In this document: one piece after another, positions 11,068-21,866 of the stretch
Layout: every line of letters starts with the position of its first letter
Position numbering within the stretch: position 1 is the first letter of the stretch
Position numbers and translations under genes: made by a program
Notes under the pieces: model-generated
Database searches by the model: none
The model's input: only the letters and a program-made list of their open reading frames with translations
Told to the model about the DNA's origin: nothing
DNA from: Ricordea florida
Taxonomy: Eukaryota > Cnidaria > Anthozoa > Corallimorpharia > Ricordeidae
Assembly: GCA_949710005.1 (NCBI GenBank)
Contig: OX453283.1
Coordinates: forward strand, 20,245,504-20,309,503
DNA: 64,000 bases
Direction of reading: 5' to 3'

Positions 11068-12054
11068 AAGCCTTCTGGTACAGTTATTTCAATAAATATT
11101 CAAGAGGTCAAGCAAAAACATCGTTCTTAAGGTTGAGGAGCACAGATAAAGCGAAAGATGGAAGATATCGAAACATTTACCGTTCGTTTAGCGGGAGCAC
11201 TTCAGGATCACAATGGCATAGTCATCCCAAGAAATCGCCCTCGACTTATACACGAGTCATACACAAAGACCTGACCAGGCAATCCAAGAAATTAGCATAA
11301 CAATTGCCCGAAGTCCGTTACGAAAACCGAGTTTACAAAACCAGTTGTAATTGTGCTCGAGTTTTGTCAGTTTTCGGCACATTTTTCGTCAACAAAAAAG
11401 TGTGAACTCTAAATGTTAAGTGGTTTAAACGCAGACCTACTGGAGATGAATTGTATTGTGTCTTTTGATCTGTAGAGCAGATATTTTTCTTAAAGCTTCG
11501 CCGGTGTTTACGGTGCTGAACTTTCGTTTTCATCAAACAATTGCAGTACCTTAGTGACCTGGCAAATACCGCCATCTTTTCCAAGATGGCGGTGTTTTCA
11601 TCAAGCGATCCTTCGAAGTTCTTCGCCATTCCTCTGGTATTCTAAATCCCCTTTCAAACTCAACATTCAGATAAAGGCTAGTTAAATGCAATGCGATTTA
11701 CAGGTACTTCCAAATATTGTAAAAGAATTCTCTAGAAAATCGAAGTGCTCGAGTGTGCTTAAATCGTGATGATATAAACAAGTCCTAATAAACTTCAAAG
11801 CACATGAGTACATTTCGCTCTGCCTTTTTTAATTTACTGTATTTTCAGTATATTCTTAGGAAGAAAAGATTAACTTTCTTGGGAAATTTCTATTGGACTG
11901 AATTTCACTACTTTAACCAGAAATGATGAAAACTCCGATTTTTGACCTTGAGAATAGGGGTCGACTTATACACGAGTAAATACGGTAATGTGATTTCATG
12001 TAATGATCGCTTTACAGCAAAACTAGATCATCATGAATCTGATTCTGTTTTTAG
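11068..12054. other. No gene; transposon-end-like repeats and a YY1-type hairpin
   Basis: TCGACTTATACACGAGT occurs at about 11235 and again at about 11950 in the same orientation. The second copy continues into AAATACGGTA, resembling the terminal sequence of pogo/Tigger-type elements. At 11569-11592, CCGCCATCTT and AAGATGGCGG form a perfect 10-bp stem with a 4-base loop, which places two YY1-like motifs head to head. No supported gene was found; the reverse-strand frame at 11333-11629 lacks recognisable residues. Confidence 0.5.
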
Positions 12055-12591
12055 GCGCATGTAACCCAACCATGGATTTGACATCTGTTGCCAAACTGAC
12101 CTTTGCAGATGTCGAAGGTTATTCTAAGAAAGAGACGGGCTGCGAGAATATCACGAAAGCATACAAATGTTTTGCCAAGTCAGGATACTTGCATGAGGTG
12201 AAAGGTAAGATTTATTATTGTAGCTTTCACTGAAACTTACATAAATGATATTGCACATTTATGCAAATGACATGTACTTTTAATTTTGTCTATTTTTTAT
12301 CAATCTTACCCTTCACCAGTGTTAGAGACGTCTTTGTCTTTGTCAATTTACATCGCATGTGAATTTTTTTAGTCAAGCATACTAAATTTAATAAAAATTT
12401 TTGGGTATCAATTTTTTTTAAAATCTGTCTTTTCTAGTTTGCTGCAGTAATAGAAAAAACCAGTGTGAGTGCCAAGTGCTTTCGATCAATGAAGAAGAAT
12501 GAATCCCCACATTCTCTTGAAGTCACAGTTAGTATGGACAAAATAGTTTCAGGAGCAAGGTGCAGCTGTGTTGCCGGAGAAAGTGGTTATT
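12055..12591 (+). pseudogene. SWIM/YqaJ-type gene, 5' part, cut by the L1 insertion
   Basis: Exon 12055-12204 (acceptor TTTTTAG, donor GTAAGA) and exon from 12448 (acceptor GCTGCAG) join in phase (K, then V from G plus TA). They encode a helical stretch (KAYKCFAKSGYLHEVK) leading into a SWIM zinc finger whose first half is RCSCVAGESGY. The codon that should hold the third ligand is broken at 12591, where L1 sequence begins. The frame resumes at 35984 with the missing Cys and His. SWIM domains bind zinc and usually contact DNA or protein; in this cnidarian family they precede a YqaJ-like nuclease fold. Earlier 5' exons were not found. The gene cannot make a full product in this state. Confidence 0.8.
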
Positions 12592-12673
12592 ATAGGAGAC
12601 TGAGTCGAGGCATGGCGGCGTGAGGAATCTACTTTTCTCCGCTCGCACAATACATGGTTTTTTCTTCATAATT

Positions 12674-13394
12674 ATGGCGGAATCCCTGTTGAAGTATGTC
12701 TCCAGGAGAAGGAATAGATCTTCAGACAGCTCCACTGAGGGAAAAGGAGACTCTCCTGTTACAAAGAAAGTGAAAAGCACTACTGATCACGATCTCTCCA
12801 CGGCGAGTGACGAACATGGCGAGGAGACCGAAGATAGCAACATTGTGTTGACCGCTCTTGAACTAACGGACGATTTAAGTGGAATTCTAAAAGGCATCCT
12901 AGAAAACCTCAAGAAGCTGGATACCATCGAAAGCGCCGTTAAAAAGATTGAAGGCAGCTTGGACAAATTAGGAGAAAGAACTACGAGACTCGAAGCGCTT
13001 GAGAAATCGGCCAGAGAGGACATTGACCACTTAAAGACAAACCACAGCCTCATTGAAAAGAAACAAGACGACGACAAAAAAGCATTAGATAAAAAGATTA
13101 AAAGCCTTGATGGGAAAATTGCTGAATTGCAAGACAAGGAGAGAAAAATCAACCAAACTCTAGAAGACCTCAACACGAAAGATTTATACTGTACCTTGAA
13201 GCTTATTCGAGGCGTGAGAATATAAAATTCAACAACATTGCCGAGTCACCCTCACCTAGATATGGTTTAGAAGACACCGAAGAAATGCTTCGATTATTCC
13301 TGGAAGAGCAGTTAGGATATCAGGAGGCAAACTCAGTTGAAATTCAGAGAGTCCACCGACTGGGGAAAAAGAAAGCGGATGGAGGAGCGCGGCC
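12674..13394 (+). pseudogene. L1 ORF1 protein, N-terminal two thirds
   Basis: The ATG at 12674 opens a basic, Ser-rich N-terminus, then a long heptad coiled coil (about residues 60-170), then the start of the RNA-binding RRM-like region (YSRRENIKF, later VEIQRVHRLGKKK). The frame shifts near 13190, where about five extra bases (TGTAC) separate DLY from LEAYSRRE. Translation of the homologous frame continues to Gly-Gly-Ala-Arg-Pro at 13394, where the 17.6-kb element begins. The next residues (ILARFLRF) are found at 31024. In L1-type elements ORF1p is the RNA chaperone that packages the transcript. Broken by both the shift and the insertion. Confidence 0.85.
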
Positions 13395-13410
13395 GACACA
13401 GCAGTCAAAC
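13395..13410 (+). repeat. Left terminal inverted repeat of the 17.6-kb element
   Basis: GACACAGCAGTCAAAC matches the inverted right end at 14 of 16 bases. A looser match (GC-rich with CATGC) continues for about 15 more bases. Confidence 0.75.
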
Positions 13411-14035
13411 GCACGCTCATGCACAGCGGGCTCCCGGACATATGGCTAATATGCATTTAATTAGCATAAGTTTGTAAACAAAACGAGTTTAGCCTTGGAC
13501 TGGGCCCAACTGACCAAAGTTTTTCGCAGTTTCTAAGAAAAGTTTAGAGTGTCTAAGGTCAAGAGTTACACTATTTTTTCTCCTATACGTTTTACATAAT
13601 TTACTACTTAAACTCGTCTAACTCTGTTTACACTTTTCGCGGTAGCAGAATGAAGTCGCCCGGTCTCTCGCTGGCGATAGTGGCGATTCTGTTCTATATT
13701 GGATTTGCCGGTAAAATGCCAGGTCCATGCGAAAAAAAGTGCAAAACCAGAGCAACACGGGATGCTTGTGATAATGCCAACTCGCTTTTTGTCACGAACG
13801 TTAGATTGGCAAGAGCAGCAGGGGTAAAGCAAGGTGCAGCGCTTTGTCTTTTTCAACGAAATGTAGCGAACAAGAACAATAATCGATGCTCCTTCCCGTC
13901 TCATTGCCATTCGACCTCACTTCTTCCTCTGCCTGAAAGACTCTTTGAAGCTGTTGATCAACTCGGAAAGGAAATGTCCAGTTGCTATCAGCCTGGCAAC
14001 AAGTGGTGCACTTGTTGCAGAAAAAAAGGGGAGCA

Positions 14036-14156
14036 ACTTCAGAATACCCGTCCACTTCATTTACATGTGTCGGGGGCTTTTGAAGAACGAGGTATATCAC
14101 AATGGACTCTTTTGTTATTCATCAGTATGTAAATAAGTGGACGGGTATTCTGAAGT
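14036..14156. repeat. Perfect 22-bp inverted repeat with 77-bp spacer
   Basis: ACTTCAGAATACCCGTCCAC and two more bases at 14036-14057 are exactly complementary to 14135-14156. This could be a miniature element or a transcribed hairpin inside the first introns of the DUF6589-like gene. No target duplication is visible. Confidence 0.85.
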
Positions 14157-14404
14157 CTAGCCCGATTCTGTTTTTGGGGTTTTTGTTGTTTGTCTACTTA
14201 GTTGTATGTGTAAGTTTGCGAGACTTTTGAGGTTTGCAGCATTTCTCAGTTTTGCTTTTAGTAATTATAACAATAAACATACCAAAAGAATGCTATATTA
14301 ACTTGCAGCACAAATCCTCACAGTCTGTTGACATGGCTGATAGCAAGACTTCCCCAAGGTCCAAACTTTCAAAGGTAAAAAGTTTTCTCCAACTATTATG
14401 GGAT

Positions 14405-14605
14405 TGTAAGGAATTAGTATAGGATATTTCATGCGCCTTACATGATGTCGGAAGGTCACGTGCTCAGGACACGAGGTTCTTAGACTAGGTTTTTCGCCGT
14501 AGGATTGACGTTGTACTCGTAGGCTGTGGGGCGATTAAAAGCGAGTTTAATTTCAGCCAAGAACGTCTCCTGTGTGTGGTTTTACTTCCAGCGAGTTTCA
14601 TTACA
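14405..14605 (+). repeat. Left LTR of the Gypsy element
   Basis: 201 bp, TG...CA ends, 200/201 identical to the right LTR at 19956-20156. It holds no coding sequence of its own. Confidence 0.96.
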
Positions 14606-14642
14606 TTGGTGGCAGCGAACTGGGATTAAAAGTGGAAGTAAA

Positions 14643-15623
14643 ATGAGCCAAACTGCCGAAGGAGTCGAAGGCGGTCTACCATTACCACCCACACCAGAAG
14701 AACAACACTTCGAACCGAAGAAGGTGGTAAAAAGCGAGCCAATCGAAGGCAACAGTGACATTCAACAGCTAGTCCAGGTTCTGAAACAAAGTATGCTGGG
14801 TTCGAGCGAAGTTAGTGAGGCGAGGAGAAATGCACGAGCGCCGCGTGTTTACTCGGTGGGGCAAAATTTCAAGACTTGGCTGTCGCAATTCCTACAATAT
14901 GCGAACCTGGTGCGCATCAGGCCGTCGGATCGACGAGCGTATTTGCTTACACTGTTGGACCAGCCGGCGTATAAAGCAGTGGAACTTCTCAAGCTCCCGG
15001 AATTGCTTGCTTTCGAGGATTTCACGGCACAGTTGGTGCAAAGATTTGATTCGGGGCGAACCAAGGAAGACTACAAATTGCGTTTACGCGCTAGGAGCCA
15101 GAAGCCAAACGAAGACTTCGAAGCATTTGCCGATAGCCTGCTGGAATTGGTAGAAAACGCATACCCAGAGGCGGCCTATCCATTTAAAGCAGAGTTGGCT
15201 AAGGATCAATTCATTCAAGGAGTCATTGTGGGCGATGCCATCCGTGAAAAATTGTTCATGAGCCAACCAGGATCACTCGTAGATGCCGTTCGTGTTGTTC
15301 GTCAGTTGGAAAGCGCTCGTAAAGCATGTCAGTCAGCGCCGTCGGTCGACAAGAAGAAGTCGGTGAATGTGGTCAATTCCTCGATGGATAACCAGAAGAT
15401 TTCGGCCGAAATCAGTGAGCTTAAGGAGCTTGTTCTGGGCATGAATGAGAAAATTCGTGAGCTAGAGAGGAAAACCGAAGCCAAACCTACGACGACATCA
15501 GGACGCCGGGATAACGTGGTGTGTTATTCTTGCCGTAGACGAGGCCATTTTGCGCGTGAATGTCCAAACAAAGAAACGGGAAACGGAGCTCGGGGCCTGC
15601 CAAGGGTCAGCCAGTCCCCTTAG
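14643..15623 (+). CDS. gag: Gag protein of the Gypsy element
   Basis: The ATG at 14643 lies 38 bp after the left LTR; upstream in-frame sequence is inside the LTR, so this start is preferred. The protein (326 residues) has an acidic Pro-rich N-terminus, a retrotransposon Gag capsid-like helical core (about residues 70-210), a Lys/Glu-rich linker and one zinc knuckle of the form C-x2-C-x4-H-x4-C at 15522-15563. Its last 60 bases overlap the protease frame, which lies in the -1 frame. It would form the particle that packages element RNA. This frame shows no internal stop. Confidence 0.88.
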   Translation: MSQTAEGVEGGLPLPPTPEEQHFEPKKVVKSEPIEGNSDIQQLVQVLKQSMLGSSEVSEARRNARAPRVYSVGQNFKTWLSQFLQYANLVRIRPSDRRAYLLTLLDQPAYKAVELLKLPELLAFEDFTAQLVQRFDSGRTKEDYKLRLRARSQKPNEDFEAFADSLLELVENAYPEAAYPFKAELAKDQFIQGVIVGDAIREKLFMSQPGSLVDAVRVVRQLESARKACQSAPSVDKKKSVNVVNSSMDNQKISAEISELKELVLGMNEKIRELERKTEAKPTTTSGRRDNVVCYSCRRRGHFARECPNKETGNGARGLPRVSQSP

Positions 15624-18600
15624 GATCAAGAGGTGTGGCCCAGGCAATCAGTGACTCAGGAATCTATATTACTGGTATGGTGAATCATAGTTTAACTTGT
15701 GTATTGTTGGACACTGGTGCAACTGTTAGTGTACTGAGTGAAGACATGTGGAGGAAAAGTGGTGCTGTTACGAAACTTGGGCCAGTGACAGGAACATTGA
15801 CAACTGCAAATGGCAATGAATTGACTGTCCTGGGAGAAAGTAAAGTAAGGTTTCGAATAGGCAACATGGATTGTTTTTGGACTGTCATGATTGCACAAGG
15901 TCTTGCTCATGATTGTATTTTGGGTTCAGATTTCTTTCAGTACTATGGGTGTCAAATTCAATATGACACAGTATGGTGGTGGGTGATTCTGAAATTCCCA
16001 TCAGATACTGCAAGGTTGTAGGTAGTGTTTGTCAACTTTTTCTGTGTACTGATGTAGAGGTAGAGCCTGGGACGGAACAAGTGCTCAAAGTGAAATTAGA
16101 AGAGGGATATGAGCGAAACAATGGAAGCCCTGGGATCCTAGAGGGCTCAAAGGAACTAGGAGTAATGAAATCAGCAGTTTGTATGGCTCGGTCCCTTGTA
16201 GTCCCAAGGGCAGGGCAGACCCTGGTGCAAGTGGCCAATTTCTCTGACCAACCAATTTATCTACGTTCAGATCTTCCTGTTGCTGAATATCATCCCATAA
16301 GCGGTATGAATGGCAGTGCTATTCCTATTGAAGTTGAACCAGAATCCAAACCTTCATCACACCCTTCCTGTTGAACTATTGGCATGACAAGCAAAGCAGG
16401 AGACAAAGGGAGACTAATTTGCGACCAGCAAAACCTGGAAGGCCTTTCAGAGGGCCAAAACGAACAGTTCGTATCCCTTGTGAGAGAGTACGAGGACATT
16501 TTTGCCATGAACAGTTCTGATTTAGGAAAATCGGATCTTTTGGAGCATGCAATTAACACAGGTGATTGTGCCCCAATCAAGCAACCCCCACGTCGTACTC
16601 CTCCACACCAAAGAGAGATCATAGATCAACAACTGGATGAACTTATAGCTAATGGTGGAGTTGAACCAGCCCAAAGTCCCTGGAATAGCCCGGTGGTTCT
16701 CGTCCGGAAACATGATGGTACTTACCGCATGTGTATCGATTTCCGCAAGCTTAACCAGTACACACAGAAAGATGCTATACCACTACCTAGAACTGATGAT
16801 GTCTTAGAAGCCCTGGGTGGTGCCCAGTGGTTCTCCTGCTTGGATTTGGCCTCTGGGTACTGGCAGATGCAGGTCAAAGACAAAGAGGACAAAGACAAAG
16901 AGGACAGACCAAAGACAGCCTTCTCCTCTCATCGTGGGCAGTTCCAGTGGACAGTCATGCCCTTTGGGCTGACAAATGGACCAGCTAGCTTTACCAGGCT
17001 GATGAATCTCGCCCTCAGTGGACTTACTTGGACCCATTGCTTGGTGTATTTGGACAATATTATCATCTGGGCCCCCACATTTGAAGACCATCTTCACCGC
17101 CTACGGTTGGTTTTTGATAGAATACGGGCGGCAGGTTTAAAGCTCAAGCCTTCCAAGTGTCAGTTTCTGAAGAGAGAGGTCACATTTCTAGGACATGTTG
17201 TTTCATCTGATGGAATCAAGACAGACCCCGAGAAAGTGAAAGCCGTTAAGACTTGGCCAACGCCAGTAGATGTCAAAGAACTTCAGAGTTTCCTTGGTCT
17301 TGCTAGCTACTATCGGAGATTCATCTCGAGGTTCTCCATCATTGCAGAACCACTCTACAAACTATGTAGGAAAGAAACTTCCTTTCACTGGCAACAAGAG
17401 CAGCAGTCTGCCTTTGAAGAGCTCAAGAACCGACTGATCAGTGCACCCATCTTGGCATAACCAGATTTCAGCGCAGGTGCAGGGTCCTTCATACTTGACA
17501 CGGATGCTAGCGAATACCTGGGAATTGGGGCAGTACTGTCCCAGTTACAACCTGATGGGTCTGAAAGGGTAGTTGCATACGGGAGTCGCTCGTTGAATGA
17601 CCATGAGAGAAACTACTGTACTACGCGGCTAGAGATGCTGGCTTTAGTAACCTACACTGGCCATTTTCATTACCACTTGCTTGGGCGGCGGTTCAGACTA
17701 CGAACCAACCACCACTCATTAAAATGGTTGATGTAGTTTAAAGAACCGCAAAGGCAGGTGGCCCGCTGGCTGGAGTGCCTTCAAGAGTATGACTTTGAAG
17801 TAGAGCACCAACCTGGAAAACAGCATTGCAATGCAGATGCAATGTCACGCCGACCAAGACGAAAGCATGGAGAGTGCCCATCCTGTGTTCCCTCAGCCAG
17901 TCCCCAGGTAGCCACTATTGCGGGGAAAATACCAGCGAATCAGAAGTGCGACGAGAATGTGTTGTGGTCACCTGACGCTGTTGCAAAGGCGCAGTGGGAA
18001 GACCCCGATATTGGGCCAGTTGTGAAACAGTTGTCAAGAGAGTGGAAGAAACCGACTATTGGGGAGCTTCAGCCGATGAGTCGGGCCACGCGAGCGGTCT
18101 GGGCGCAGTTTCCTTTGTTGCAACTGAAGGAAGGAGTACTGTATCTTAAGTCACCTAGAAACACTGCTTCAAATAAGCCATGGATGGTTTTGCCACACAG
18201 CTTAATTAAGCTAGCTCTTACCGAAGTTCATGATGGTCCTGCTGGTGCTCATCTAGGAAGAATGAAGACTATGAAGAAGATGAGTACAAGGTTCTGGAGA
18301 CCTGGTTTGACAAAGCAAGTACATCGGTACTGCGATGGTTGTCTTACCTGTGCCAAGTGCAAGTCCCAACCAAGACCAAGGGCACCCCTGCAGCCATTTC
18401 CCTCTGGAAACCCAATGCAAAGAATCCACATCGACATTGTTGGGCCATTACCACGGACTCGTAGAGGGAATCGTTACATCTTAACTGCACAGTGCAGTTT
18501 TACCAAGTGGGTTGAAGCATTTCCCATCCCTAACCAGCGTGCTACAACCTGTGCAAATGTGCTTGTAAGGAACTGGATTTGCCGATTTGGTGTGCCTGGT

Positions 18601-19821
18601 AACGTTGAGTCGAAGGTCTTCGAGGAGATTTGCCACTTCTTACAGATGAAGAAAACCTGTTCAACTGCATATCATCCCGAGGGAAATGGACAGGTGGAGA
18701 ACATACACAAGACCCTTAAGAGCATGCTGCAATCTGGAGCTGAAGACAACCCTAAAAGCTGGCATGAGAATCTGGATTATTGTATGATGGCTTACCGAAG
18801 TAGCGTCCATACCTCCACAGAGCACACGCCTTTTGAACTAGTGTTTGGAAGAGAGATGAGGATACCCTTGGATGTGATGATGGGTGGGGCTCAAAACAAT
18901 GAATGCTCGTACACTGAATTTGTTGCTGATCTTCAGGATAATTTAGATGCTGCATACAGGAGCGTAAGGCAAAATTTGAAGATTTCTCAGCGACGTCAGA
19001 AAGATGCCTATGATAAGGGAGTGAAACATACTGTGTATCACCCTGGAGATCTGGTCTTGCGGTACACTCCACAGGTGAAGCCAGGTAAAGCGAGCAAGTT
19101 TCACAGACAGTGGCAAGGGCCATTCGAGATTGTGAAACAAGTAACGGAAGTTACCTACCTTGTCAAGAAAGTGGGGGGACGCTCAAGGCGGTCCAAAGTT
19201 GTCCATTTCAACAACTTGCGGTTGTATCAGCTGAAGCCTGAAGAAGTAGGAGAGGAAGACGCAGCTAACGTAGTTGGGAGCCCTGGTGGGGTAGAGGCAG
19301 CGGTTGTGGAAGGTGAAGGGGGGCAGGATGATCAAGAATCTGAGGTGCCAGAGGAAAGCGGTTATCAGTCCCACTACACCGATGCTTTTCCACCGGGCAT
19401 GGGGGAAGAGGATGTCCAAAGTAACCTGGTGGTGGATGTGCCACCTGTTCGACGGGATGTTGGAGATGAATCTGGGCTACATTTACCAAGGGGAAACGAT
19501 GCTGATAAAAGAAGAGACATTACTCTACAAGACGATAGAAGTGAAAAGACCCTTCCTGCTCAAAGCAATCAGGCTAACTGTAGTGTTGAAGATGGCGATA
19601 GTAAGCATGAGGTTGAAGAGGAGCAGTCCACCTCTCAGAGTCAAAGACCGGTGAGAGTGAGGAAACCCCCTGACCGGTATGGTGAATGGATTGTAAGTAG
19701 CCTACAGGAAGTTACGGCACGTCTTCAGATGCTCGAGGAGAAGCAGATCATGGAAAAGAACTGGATAAATAAACTGAAACCGAAATTGTTGAGGAAAGCG
19801 AAAGCATTAAGAGGACATTGA
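15560..19821 (+). pseudogene. pol: Pol polyprotein of the Gypsy element, multiply disabled
   Basis: Domains in order: aspartic protease (LLDTGAT, about 15705), reverse transcriptase (16384-17100, FRKLN, LDLASGYWQM, MPFGLTNGP), RNase H (ILDTDAS, about 17490), integrase with HHCC finger (about 18230-18355) and first Asp (HIDIVGP), then a GPF/Y-type module near 19117 and an acidic tail. Lesions: frame shift near 15970; TGA at 16372; TAA at 17458; TAG at 17734. The YxDD motif reads YLDN (17047-17058), so the second Asp is lost. A 15-bp tandem duplication lies at 16877-16906. The integrase has a short deletion near 18594-18612 which removes the segment that carries the second catalytic Asp, so two enzymes lack active-site residues. 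It is unlikely to have mobilised itself. Confidence 0.92.
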
Positions 19822-19955
19822 AAAACACTGCAACATGCGTGAAACAACTTTTCAACATATTTGTCTTACTCATGAACTGAACTTTTGTTGAACTGTTTTA
19901 GTTTAGTGTTCACTGTGAATCAGGAGATTCACGCCCTTTTTAGGAAAGGGGATAG

Positions 19956-20156
19956 TGTAAGGAATTAGTATAGGATATTTCATGCGCCTTACATGATGTC
20001 GGAAGGTCACGTGCTCAGGACACGAGGTTCTTAGACTAGGTTTTTCGCCGTAGGATTGACGTTGTACTCGTAGGCTGTGCGGCGATTAAAAGCGAGTTTA
20101 ATTTCAGCCAAGAACGTCTCCTGTGTGTGGTTTTACTTCCAGCGAGTTTCATTACA
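19956..20156 (+). repeat. Right LTR of the Gypsy element
   Basis: 201 bp, preceded by the purine-rich tract at 19942-19955 and followed by the GGAT duplication. Confidence 0.96.
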
Positions 20157-20184
20157 GGATTGTTTGGGGCAAAGATCTTCAACA

Positions 20185-20220
20185 AATAACACTTTAATAA
20201 TAATAATAATAATAATAATG
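20185..20220. repeat. AAT trinucleotide microsatellite
   Basis: About eight AAT units at 20194-20219 in the intron after the Gypsy element. Confidence 0.75.
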
Positions 20221-21727
20221 AAATTTGCTTGAGTGTCAACTGTATTTAGCACTGACATACTAATTGGGGACACACTAAAGCACAAACGAAATCATGTCAA
20301 ATCATATTACATAAAAATATTTTAAAGGAATAAACAACAAAATCAATTAGTTCTTACTTTCATGTTTCTCTGAAAGAACCTACTTGAGCGACATTTATTT
20401 CTTGATGCTTACTTTACAATATTCATGTTATTTAACACTGTTTTCAGATTTGTGCAACAACTACTTCACCAATTCTCAGGCTCTGTGATTCAATAAAGGA
20501 TGCCCAGTACAGTGTCAACAACAATTCAGCCACTTCAGTGAAGTTTACTACCATACTCTCAAGTATTGAAAGAAACATAAGAATGTTGGAGTACAGAATG
20601 GACTGTGCTTTAAACACATGGCAAGTTTTTGAGACCCTGTATGGCAGTGTCATGATGGATGAAGAAGGAAATGTGCGAGTTGACAGTCGTGTCTGGGAGG
20701 GGATATTTGACGCTATAAATGATGTGAATGGGTCCCAAGGTACATTCTAAGAACAAACTACTCTCCTTATACAGTGATTAATGTCATAGAAATCATACTT
20801 TGAAAACATAAGAGTTTAATTTTGCAAACATTTTCCGGTTGTATGAACATGTAGTTTATAAGGGTGCCTGAGAAACAAATTTTCACACATAAAAATTCAG
20901 GCTCCTCGGTGTAAAAACCTGTTACGTTTACAAACGACGCTTAACAAAGAAAATAAAGGAGAAAAAACAATAGATACTAGGAAAATAATAATGAAGAAAC
21001 AAAGAAAAACTTCACAGGTTTTTTCACCGAGGTAAACCCAAATTTCAATTTCCTTTAACCTAGCTAACAACCTGAAACAGTCTTATCACTATTACAAGGA
21101 TTAAAAAATAATTATGATCCTTAATCACATTGTAATCATCAGCATTTACTTTGCACTTTTTCTCTTTATTCAGGTAGTATTTTTTTTCTCTGCAGATAGA
21201 TCATTTGAAGAACTAATGCTAAAATTTCAGTCAGCACTGTATCAATACTATGAAGAAAATGAAGGGCCACCACTCTACAGTCCAGAGCTCATGAAAGACT
21301 TTGTTGAAAAGTGTGCAAGTGGACTGTTTGAAAAAATACTGCAATACTTAAAGAGGGTACATCAAAAGAGAGAAGGGATCTACAGGAACAAAGAACAGTT
21401 GCATTACTTCACATCATGGCATATTTCAGGTATACAATATGTTTCCAGTCTTAAAGTAATGCCCAATAATTCTGTCACTAACAAGCATTGAATATTCAGA
21501 AAGAACATAAATACAAAAATTAACAAATCTTCCCGGGTTTATCATCTTATTTTTATAGACTGTTTTTATCATTAACAGATCACAAAAGACTTCCACATTA
21601 CAGAAAGATATGGGCTTGTTCCTTCACTATCATGGGGCATCTCGTTCGGCAATAAATAGTGGCCCTGTATTGGGTGAGTAGCACAACAGATATCATTACT
21701 ACCATATGTTACAGTAAATTTTAAGAG

Positions 21728-21759
<32 letters not shown>

Positions 21760-21866
21760 GGTTTATTAGCATTCCACGTAAAAAATGGCTCTTCTATGCT
21801 AAAATATATACAAACAAAATACTATGATATTAAAAGATATATTTATATAATGATTTGAAAAATAAA

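Larger units (their letters stand above)
14405..20156 (+). mobile_element. Gypsy-type LTR retrotransposon, recently inserted but defective
   Basis: Two 201-bp LTRs (14405-14605 and 19956-20156) start TGTAAGG and end TTACA, flanked by GGAT at 14401-14404 and 20157-20160. They differ at one base (G at 14529, C at 20080). A primer-site-like TGGTGGCAGCG follows the left LTR at 14607, and a purine tract AGGAAAGGGGATAG precedes the right LTR. Internal order is gag, protease, reverse transcriptase, RNase H, integrase, typical of Metaviridae-type elements without an envelope gene. The insertion lies in an intron of the DUF6589-like gene. Confidence 0.96.

Noticed and set aside
19183-19654. Extra genes overlapping the Gypsy C-terminal region
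   Set aside because: They are shadow frames of pol on the other strand or in another frame.
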